Source of the DNA: DATDYA01 sp035289165
GTDB lineage: Bacteria; Patescibacteriota; Patescibacteriia; Magasanikbacterales; GWA2-37-8
Assembly: GCA_035289165.1 (NCBI GenBank)
Contig: DATDYA010000044.1
Span: 1 to 13,357, forward strand
Reading direction: 5' to 3'
Length of the DNA: 13,357 nucleotides
In this document: positions 1 to 5,400 of the stretch, one piece after another
How positions within the stretch are numbered: position 1 is the first letter of the stretch
Layout: each line of letters starts with the position of its first letter
Translations under genes and position numbers: made by a program
The notes under the pieces: generated by a model
What the model was told of the DNA's origin: nothing
Seen by the model: the letters and a program-made list of their open reading frames with translations, nothing else
The model's database searches: none

Positions 1-117
1 GTTCATATAATCATGGGCGATATCTGTTAGACGGCCATAATCCACATTTCGCGCTGATTCCGCTTCCAGATGCATTGCTTCGTGCGCCTGTGCTTCATTT
101 TGATTATCTACAGTCAT
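1..117 (-). CDS. Unknown protein, N-terminal 39 residues only (runs off the window)
   Basis: An open frame starts with ATG at 117-115 and stays open to the window edge, giving 39 residues beginning MTVDNQNEAQ and ending IAHDYMN. It is acidic and rich in Ala, Glu and His, with no signal peptide or membrane segment in the visible part. The start lies 10 bp after the stop of the P-loop gene on the same strand, which suggests co-transcription with it. There is no Shine-Dalgarno sequence, as for most AT-leaning genes here. I do not recognise the family. The reading is supported by position, codon composition and the long open frame, but the fragment is short. Confidence 0.55.
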   Translation of the reverse strand, partial: MTVDNQNEAQAHEAMHLEAESARNVDYGRLTDIAHDYMN

Positions 118-127
118 AAAAAATTCA

Positions 128-820
128 TTATGTTTTTTTAATACCTGCGATCTCGGTTTCTCTGCCCTCCCGAACCTCCATAAGTTCGCGCGCCATAGCG
201 CCACTAGCTTCCATCAAAGCATCTTTATAAGTAACAGACGGTCGATCTCTGTCCAAATCACGCATTGTGCCGGTAAATGGCACTATGTCGGTTTTCACTT
301 GAGATAATAATTCCGGAGCCGGTGTTCGTCCTTCACGCAAACAGGAGTCCAATTCAGCGCGCTGTTCGGCGTTTAATAATTCGGATTTGAATTCCGCGAT
401 CACTTGCACGCCGTTAGCTTCACAAAATTCTTTCCACGGTTCAAATTCATCAGGTTTGGAGGAAAGTATCACAGCGTCAGAACACTCTTGCAAAATTACG
501 GCGTTTTGGTTGGAACGGCGTCCACCGCAATCTACTAAAATGATTGGCTTGTTTTTTCGCAGCCCACGAATAGATTGAATAAAAAAATTCATGGTTGGCT
601 CGTCAAATGTTCCTTTTTGGCGCAATTGTTTCACCAACGCCTGATCTGCCTCGGCACTCCACATGCCATCACCATCCGGACAGGCTCTCTGTAAGAATGC
701 TTTACTGCCCACATCTTTGCTCGCCAACAATTGACGATATAATTCGGCTAAAAATACCGACTTACCGCTGTGTGGAGGCCCCACGAATGCCACCGCTCTC
801 CCTAGTTTGCCTTCTGCCAT
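128..820 (-). CDS. P-loop NTPase of the type associated with or fused to Csx3/Crn3
   Basis: This 230-residue protein has a Walker A motif GPPHSGKS at residues 14-21, followed by a predicted helix. A conserved-looking block RACPDGDGMW lies at 45-54, and a hydrophobic strand ending in Asp, IILVDCGG, at 93-100 is probably the Walker B equivalent. No membrane segment is visible. From memory, the Walker A plus ACPDG-x-GxW plus LVD-x-GG pattern is that of the C-terminal P-loop domain fused to Csx3 in some type III CRISPR-associated proteins. I cannot verify this by search. A csx3 gene lies about 370 bp upstream on the same strand, which strengthens the link. The frame can be extended to a GTG at 856, but I chose ATG 820 because a likely extended -10 promoter (859-864) places transcription start near 852, downstream of that GTG. 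The GC content is about 45%, like the chromosome and unlike csx3. The biochemical role is unknown; a nucleotide-dependent kinase-like or regulatory role is inference. Confidence 0.75.
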   Translation of the reverse strand: MAEGKLGRAVAFVGPPHSGKSVFLAELYRQLLASKDVGSKAFLQRACPDGDGMWSAEADQALVKQLRQKGTFDEPTMNFFIQSIRGLRKNKPIILVDCGGRRSNQNAVILQECSDAVILSSKPDEFEPWKEFCEANGVQVIAEFKSELLNAEQRAELDSCLREGRTPAPELLSQVKTDIVPFTGTMRDLDRDRPSVTYKDALMEASGAMARELMEVREGRETEIAGIKKT

Positions 821-858
821 ATTTTTACTATTAAAAATTAACAAAATCACCTGCACAT

Positions 859-888
859 ATCATAGCAAAAAGACCAAGCTACTGCAAA
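859..888 (-). promoter_or_regulatory. Putative extended -10 promoter for the P-loop gene
   Basis: On the minus strand TATGAT (864-859) is preceded by TGC, an extended -10 element. A weak -35 (TTTGCA, 18 bp spacing) lies at 888-883. Predicted start is near 852, giving a leader of about 32 nt to ATG 820. It lies just downstream of a terminator-like hairpin, so the P-loop gene probably has its own transcription unit. Confidence 0.5.
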
Positions 889-897
889 CTTAAAAAC

Positions 898-931
898 AAA
901 AAACCACTGGTCTGAAACCAATGGCTTTTTT
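898..931 (-). terminator. Rho-independent terminator between csx3 and the P-loop gene
   Basis: The minus strand shows GCCATTGG, a short loop, then CCAGTGG followed by TTTTTTG and TTTTT. The stem has one mismatch and one bulge. The plus strand also ends in a T run, so it may work in both directions. It would end transcripts coming from the csx3 island before the P-loop gene. Confidence 0.65.
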
Positions 932-980
932 GAAGATTTTCCCTCTCAAAGTTTCTCATGATTGGGAAACTTAGTTGAGG

Positions 981-1016
981 GGCCGGTCAATTGCGAGTGC
1001 TCGCAAAAGACCGGCC
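981..1016. repeat. Long composite hairpin downstream of csx3
   Basis: GGCCGGTC (981-988) and GACCGGCC (1009-1016) form a perfect 8-bp outer stem. Inside it TTGCGAG (991-997) and CTCGCAA (1000-1006) form a perfect 7-bp inner stem with a TG loop, separated from the outer stem by AA on each side. There is no T run directly after it on either strand, so a classic terminator is unlikely. An mRNA 3' stabilising stem or a DNA recombination or cruciform site are alternatives. A second, weaker imperfect hairpin (AGTTTC/GAAACT) flanks it at about 941-980. Confidence 0.7.
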
Positions 1017-1166
1017 ATCTGTCCGTTCAGCCTCCGCCCGAAAGCAGAAGAAGAGACGGTTGCCCCGAATGCTCGGGACTGTTGGTTTGCCTTGACCTCC
1101 AGGCATCGGCCATTACAGCCACTAAGGAGTGTTCTTTAATTTCTAGCAGAACACACAAACTGCCGA
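1017..1166. other. GC-rich non-coding stretch with small hairpins
   Basis: I see no convincing gene here. Small perfect stems are CCCGA/TCGGG (1064-1077) and TGCCT/AGGCA (1088-1105). With the larger hairpins on both sides, the 3' flank of csx3 from 981 to 1209 is almost continuously able to fold. It could be an untranslated tail, a structured RNA or a recombination region. Confidence 0.4.
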
Positions 1167-1209
1167 CCGGACCCCGGATCTGTAGCCTAAGCTACTTCTC
1201 CGGGTCCGG
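1167..1209 (-). repeat. Large hairpin overlapping the csx3 stop codon
   Basis: The outer arms CCGGACCCCGGA (1167-1178) and TCCGGGTCCGG (1199-1209) pair with one bulged base. The inner arms GTAGC (1182-1186) and GCTAC (1191-1195) form a perfect stem with a four-base loop. The TAG stop of csx3 lies in the inner stem. There is no T run, so it is not a standard terminator; it could protect the mRNA 3' end or be a DNA site. Confidence 0.65.
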
Positions 1210-1500
1210 GATCACCGACCCGACCGCGAACGCCTCGTTGTGCGAGGCGACGACGATGTACCCCAGGCGGGGGTCGAACGTCGCCACCGCGGGCGTGGGG
1301 TGGGCGCAGTGCACCAGCATCGCGTACCCCCAGACGGGGCCGCGACCGTTCAGCAACACCGGCTTTTCGCCGGGCAGCTGGCTGGCCACGTCGCTCACCG
1401 CACTCGAGAACTCCTCCGGGTTGGTGACACCACCGGGGATCTCGAACTTCACGAGGCGGACGTTTCCGGTGTCGGTGACCGTGATCGTGGGGCGAGCCAT
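1192..1500 (-). CDS. csx3: Csx3/Crn3-like cyclic-oligoadenylate ring nuclease
   Basis: This protein has 102 residues, beginning MARPTITVTDTGNVRLVKF. The central and C-terminal part has the hallmarks of the Csx3 (Crn3) family: LLNGRGPVWGYAMLVH at 49-64, then H67 nine residues before D76, and DPR at 76-78, then VVASH at 83-87. The H-x8-D-x-R spacing matches the catalytic or metal-site residues I recall for Archaeoglobus Csx3. Known family members cleave cyclic tetra-adenylate made by type III CRISPR Cas10, switching off accessory effectors; older work described an Mn-dependent deadenylation activity. The length is normal for the stand-alone form. The start is ATG 1500, with a strong Shine-Dalgarno AAAGGAG 6 nt upstream; the in-frame GTG at 1530 has none. 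The gene is about 69% GC and unlike its neighbours, so transfer is likely. No CRISPR array or other cas gene is seen in the window. The P-loop gene downstream resembles the other half of fused Csx3 proteins. Confidence 0.82.
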   Translation of the reverse strand: MARPTITVTDTGNVRLVKFEIPGGVTNPEEFSSAVSDVASQLPGEKPVLLNGRGPVWGYAMLVHCAHPTPAVATFDPRLGYIVVASHNEAFAVGSVIPDPEK

Positions 1501-1505
1501 GGTTT

Positions 1506-1544
1506 TCTCCTTTAGGGAGACCGGGGTCATGGACTTTTCCCCGG
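1506..1544 (-). promoter_or_regulatory. csx3 ribosome binding site inside a small hairpin, with an upstream stem
   Basis: On the minus strand AAAGGAG (1513-1507) is a near-perfect Shine-Dalgarno sequence, separated by AAAACC from ATG 1500. The sequence TCTCC (1520-1516) can pair with GGAGA (1510-1506), folding the ribosome site into a 5-bp stem. Just upstream CCGGGG (1544-1539) pairs with CCCCGG (1526-1521). Translation control by structure is possible. The Shine-Dalgarno is clear; its regulation is inference. Confidence 0.6.
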
Positions 1545-1593
1545 GGGTGACGCAGGTTTACTGTGGCCTGCTGTGTCTTCATTTTCCCCGCCT

Positions 1594-1688
1594 GATGCCC
1601 GGCAGGTGAAGAATCACTGTCACCCAGGTTGGTGATAGGGCATCATTCAAGCGAGGAATATTCCTGTCGCCTTAATGATACCAATCAT
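1594..1688 (-). promoter_or_regulatory. Structured leader of csx3 (riboswitch-like fold)
   Basis: Read on the minus strand there are three folds in a row. ATGAT-TGGT-ATCAT (1688-1675) is a perfect hairpin. The palindrome AGGAATATTCCT (1665-1654) has extending, interrupted pairs on each side. Then GATGCCC (1644-1638) and GGGCATC (1600-1594) form a perfect 7-bp stem that encloses two small hairpins, TCACC/GGTGA (1635-1620) and GTGA/TCAC (1617-1606). The element GGTGA at 1624-1620 could instead pair with a second TCACC at 1609-1605, so two exclusive folds exist. It matches no riboswitch class I know. Function and even transcription are inferred from position upstream of csx3. Confidence 0.4.
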
Positions 1689-1735
1689 CTTTGTCCCGAT
1701 TTTATATATTGGTGTAAAGAACACTTAAATTGATT

Positions 1736-1760
1736 AAAAAAAGTTCTTTGTGAGAGAACT
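1736..1760 (-). terminator. Putative intrinsic terminator 90 nt after a strong promoter
   Basis: On the minus strand AGTTCT (1760-1755), loop CTCACAA, AGAACT (1747-1742) is followed by a run of seven T. The stem is only 6 bp with two G-C pairs, so termination may be partial. This suits an attenuator as well as a small-RNA end. Confidence 0.5.
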
Positions 1761-1827
1761 AGTTGTCTAAAAGCTTTATAAATATTTTTGTACTCCAGTA
1801 AAAATGTCTCTCTCACTTTTACTGAAC
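1736..1827 (-). ncRNA. Candidate small RNA or attenuated leader, about 90 nt
   Basis: The promoter at 1861-1833 predicts a start at about G1827, and a terminator lies at 1760-1736. The RNA would open with a perfect 8-bp hairpin, CAGTAAAA (1824... read 5' on minus) with TTTTACTG ending at 1796. Its loop carries GUGAGAGA, which is perfectly complementary over 8 bases to UCUCUCAC (1757-1750), part of the terminator's 5' arm and loop. The terminator's 3' arm can also pair downstream, AAAGAAC (1749-1743) with GTTCTTT (1722-1716). These exclusive pairings fit a switch between termination and read-through into csx3. No frame of useful length lies in it. The RNA is a prediction from sequence only. 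Confidence 0.45.
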
Positions 1828-1832
1828 AAAAT

Positions 1833-1861
1833 AGTATACCATATTTTTGTGCTTTTGTCAA
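1833..1861 (-). promoter_or_regulatory. Near-consensus sigma70 promoter
   Basis: On the minus strand TTGACA (1861-1856) and TATACT (1838-1833) are separated by exactly 17 bp. This is the best promoter match in the window. It reads towards csx3, with the predicted start at about 1827. A perfect palindrome GGCTTA-TT-TAAGCC at 1892-1905, upstream of the -35, could be an operator. The AT-rich stretch 1861-1932 otherwise holds nothing I can support. Confidence 0.75.
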
Positions 1862-1932
1862 TAGATCAGAGTCTTTTTAATCCAATTACTTGGCTTATTT
1901 AAGCCTAATTTGTTACTTTTGTTACTTGTATT

Positions 1933-1968
1933 AAAAATAAAAAACTGAACTCTTTGTTAAAAGTTCAG
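1933..1968 (-). terminator. Rho-independent terminator of the small membrane protein gene
   Basis: On the minus strand CTGAACT (1968... stem 1968-1962) pairs perfectly with AGTTCAG (1951-1945), 10-nt loop, followed by TTTTTTATTTTT. It lies about 20 bp after the stop of the gene at 1987-2373. Confidence 0.85.
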
Positions 1969-1986
1969 CGCTTTATGTGACTTGGG

Positions 1987-2373
1987 CTATTTTTTCATTT
2001 TCTTTGCCGCTTTTTTCATCTTTCTAGAAGTTTCGTCAACGGCCTTGTCTACTGCTTCTTTCGCGGCCTTGCTGACACTCGCAGCACCACGATCCATCCA
2101 AGCATTGGTTTTCTTTTGAATAAATCTCTTAGCCAAACCACCGGCACCCTCCGTAACCATACTTAGCAATCCGCTCATATGTTCCACTTTACCACGGATA
2201 TAGCTAATGGCTTCAGACAAAGTTTGTAAACGAACCCGGAATTCCTCAATAATCTGGTTGGCATTTTTTAAAATGCGGACAACGTAGTACAACATCCAAC
2301 AAAGAAACACCGTCGCCCATAGGACGCAAAAAGAAATGACAACGTATAAAATATCTTGTGAAGTTTCAAACAT
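1987..2373 (-). CDS. Small single-pass membrane protein with coiled-coil, Lys-rich tail
   Basis: This protein has 128 residues, beginning MFETSQDILYVV. A strongly hydrophobic stretch from about residue 8 to 36 forms one membrane helix. An amphipathic helix of about 40 residues with heptad-like spacing follows (ILKNANQIIEEFRVRLQTL onwards), then a tail rich in Ala and Lys ending KKAAKKMKK. This layout resembles the small DUF948/YtxH-like envelope proteins, but I cannot assign a family. The basic, cytoplasmic tail could bind nucleic acid or acidic partners; that is inference. I chose ATG 2373 because AAGGA lies 5-8 nt upstream; TTG 2400 and ATG 2391 are in frame but poorer. It is a single-gene unit with its own extended -10 promoter and a good terminator. 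Confidence 0.8.
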   Translation of the reverse strand: MFETSQDILYVVISFCVLWATVFLCWMLYYVVRILKNANQIIEEFRVRLQTLSEAISYIRGKVEHMSGLLSMVTEGAGGLAKRFIQKKTNAWMDRGAASVSKAAKEAVDKAVDETSRKMKKAAKKMKK

Positions 2374-2436
2374 ACCCTTCCTTTGTATCATCCTCGCCAA
2401 GCACGGAGGCGGTGATGAAAAAATGATTTAGTTAAT

Positions 2437-2468
2437 GGTATTATACCACACTAAATATTTGATGCAAA
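2437..2468 (-). promoter_or_regulatory. Extended -10 promoter of the membrane protein gene
   Basis: On the minus strand TATAAT (2445-2440) is preceded by TGG, an extended -10. A partial -35, TTTGCA (2468-2463), is 17 bp upstream. The -10 sits inside a perfect palindrome, GGTATTATACC (2437-2447), which could be an operator. An imperfect hairpin (CATCACCGCC with GGCGAGGATG) lies in the leader at about 2391-2420. Confidence 0.65.
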
Positions 2469-2495
2469 TAGTTGTGTTGTAGGGCAAAAATATAA

Positions 2496-5400
2496 TTACA
2501 ATTTTGGCCGAAATGTATAAGGGATTAAACTATCTTCTGTATATTTAGAGACCTCTTCAAAGCTAGGCCCCTCTACAATATATCCTAATTGTTCTTCGAT
2601 TATTTTTCTATTTGGTTCTTTGGCGATAGCTCGAGCTGAAGTGAAGGCCCGGCAACTCATTCTAATAGCAGCTCCTTTGTATTTTTGATCGGACCGCATA
2701 CCGCTTAGAAAACTTATAAGGAGGCTAGAACCCGTACCTTTTATCTCCCCAGTTGTGGCTGTATCATCGATATAAATACTACCGTCCTCCTGTGGTAGAG
2801 CAACCAGATAACCGTAGGTATGTTTCTTACCACTATTATCAAAACCTTCTTGAATATACGCAAGTGGCGCCGTGTTATAATGCTCGCTATGAAGCGAGGA
2901 AGCAAAAACATTCTTAGACATTGGGATAACGCCAGTTATATAAGCTTCACCTCCCGACCTGGAAAATGCGACGTCTTCCACACAGGCTATGCGCAGAGCA
3001 TCAATAGGTCTAGCCGGGCGTACAAAAGTAGAAACTGGTTTAGAACTTTGATCCACATCCTGGGAATAATCCCCTAAAAAGACGGCGTCTTCTTGATGTT
3101 TATCTAGGCCAAAATTGTCTGAGTAGGCAATCGGCGTCTCCCAGGCCCCCCGATTTTTAACTTGTTCAGGGATATCTTTTAAATAACTAAAATTTTTACC
3201 GATTATCAGCCTACGACGATAATCAGCCTCTACCATAGCCATTCTTTTAAAACTTTCTTGTAAAAATCCAAATATGACCATCGGGTTGAACATAGCTTGC
3301 GCTCCTCCAGGCACTTCCACGCTATCTAGCGTAATACCGGGCCTCACATTGTCTAATTTCCTTAAAAACTCTTTAGTACCTCCGGGATAATTAATTTGTT
3401 TTAACGTTTCTCCGATTTTTCCATTATTTATTCGTAAACCCTGATAAAAATCCCATCTTTCTTGTGGTGTATTAAATACATCAACCTCTTGTATTAGAGT
3501 TGACTGGGCAACCAGGTGGTCTACATCCCATTTTTCTGGCCTTTCTTCTTTTGATCTATATAATACAAACTGTGCACAATTGGGGTTCGTCATAAAATGG
3601 CCTTTTTTGCCCGAACCAAAGGCGTCGCAAGTACCGGTAGCAGTTCCGGCTGTAGCCACTCGCGGGTCACTGGGTTTTAAAATTTCTGCCCGGTAATAAC
3701 ACAAAGAGAGTATATTCTTTGCGCCCATCATTATCTCTTCTAAACAATTCTTAATCCTTTTTTTTGTCTCTGCTCCACCATTTAACGCATTTTGAAAACA
3801 AATTTTACGCAACTCATCTTCTCCAGAGAGAGCATGGCCTGTTATTTGTTTGGTCAGGTGTAGAACATTAACTTTAAAACCGGTTTTATACAAACTCTCC
3901 CAAAACCAACGTATTGTCTCCTGTTGTTGAGCCACCACGGCTTCATCGCCCACCTTTATATCTAAGTTCGAATAAAATTCTCCGGCCTCATCCTCTACTA
4001 ATCTTTCGTTTTTTTGGATAGCCTTTAATATTTCTTCTAGTTTAAGCTTTAAAGATCTTAGAGATTCGTCTAAAGAAGACTTACCACTGGCGTCAGTTTT
4101 TTCAATACGTTTTTCTAAACCCTCTATATCTTTTTTTATCTTTTTTTCACGCTGTTTTAATTCGCTATTAAGATGTGACTTTTTATAATCAAAAGCCTTG
4201 TCAGCTAATTTTTTCCCTTTTCCCAGAAGAAAATTCCATGATTCCTTAAGATTATTTTTGTTGCAAATAAATTCAACCCATAGATTAATTCCTACAGCTC
4301 TATCTACCACACCATGCATTGCTTGGACCTTTTTTTCACCAGCCAAATCCATTATCTGATCGACATAACCCAGGGCAGACGGAATTATCTCTGACCCATT
4401 ATCTGATTGCTGTAGCTGTCTTAAAATTTTATTTAAAAGCAATTCTTGCTCCTCGAGGTTTTGACTATCGTACCATTCGACAACAATTGGTTTAAAAACA
4501 TTGACCCGATCATACGTGCCTTCTACTATGGCGTCTCTAGATTCTTTTGCCGACCAGCCTACTAAATAGTCCGGATGCATCTCTCTTAAAATTAAGCTGA
4601 CAAACAAATTTTGTTCACCAGCACCAGAAGTACTACTAAAAAAAGCTCCCGGCTCACTAATAAAGTTTTTTAAAGCCTCTAAATCTATAGCGGGATTACT
4701 AAACAACTCTAATACATAGGAACGCAAAGATTCTTTTTCAGGCGGTATTGAGGAAACAGCTTCCTTCAACTCCGGCATTTGTACTAGCCGGATTTCATTT
4801 TTAATCCGTAATAAATTAACTGAATTAGGATCAGATAAACATGGGCTTTTATTTTCATAGAGACTCTCCGTTTCAAGTTTTTTCCAAACCTCAGCGTTAA
4901 TACGAAACATTATATCTCTAAAAATATCAGCTTGCATCCCGGTACCCATACCTGCATGATGTAACATACTAGTCACAACATCTCGGCGTGACCGCCCATC
5001 TTCACTCTCTACCTCTTTTACGCAATTTATGAAAGAAGGCACATACATTAAAGAATCGTGCTTACGGCTATCTTTTAAATAATCCCAAATCAATTGGTCT
5101 TTGCCGGAAGAATTGCCCAAATAATACATTAGTACATCAAAACCATCCACCACAACACTGTCTCCTTTTTGCCTATATAACTGTAAAACAACTTCTCTGA
5201 TTTTTTTCACCTCTTCTGTGTCTGGTTTATGTAACTCACCCTTCTCGTTGAAGAAAAAATCTTTAACCACGCCCCATTCATCTGGATCTATATTTTGCTG
5301 ATTTGTAACATGCAAGCCTATTTCCTTAGCGATTTTTTTTAAACCTTGAACTATTTCCTCTAATCTCTCTTTTTCTGCTTTTTCTTTTATAAAAGATATG

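Larger units (their letters stand above)
975..1670. other. GC-rich island (csx3 cassette) in an AT-leaning chromosome
   Basis: Counting by eye, the 60-base lines from 1201 to 1500 run at about 63-77% GC, while the P-loop gene is about 45% and the DNA from 1681 to 1980 is about 30%. The island contains one gene (csx3) plus non-coding, hairpin-rich flanks on both sides. The edges are not sharp: GC falls to about 50% in the flanks. No transposase, integrase or target-site duplication is visible. Horizontal acquisition is inference. Confidence 0.7.

Noticed and set aside
595..834. Plus-strand frame opposite the P-loop gene
   Set aside because: Antisense shadow; the minus strand carries Walker A and a coherent protein.
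1032..1118. 28-codon minus-strand frame starting ATGGCCGATGCC
   Set aside because: Too short, no ribosome site, and it overlaps two small hairpins; coding cannot be supported.
1187..1582. 131-codon minus-strand frame over csx3
   Set aside because: It is a shifted-frame shadow of csx3: Arg/Pro/Gly-rich low-complexity product, while the csx3 frame carries conserved motifs and the Shine-Dalgarno.
962..1609. 215-codon open frame on the plus strand
   Set aside because: It runs antisense through csx3 and through hairpins. High GC content lengthens chance frames, there is no ribosome site, and the product has no domain-like pattern.
1590..1610. CTGATG-containing segment as a hammerhead ribozyme core
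   Set aside because: The core lacks the required CUGANGA and GAAA arrangement.
1594..1644. tRNA-like shape (7-bp closing stem with inner arms)
   Set aside because: Only 51 nt, no T-loop or anticodon arm signature, so not a tRNA gene.
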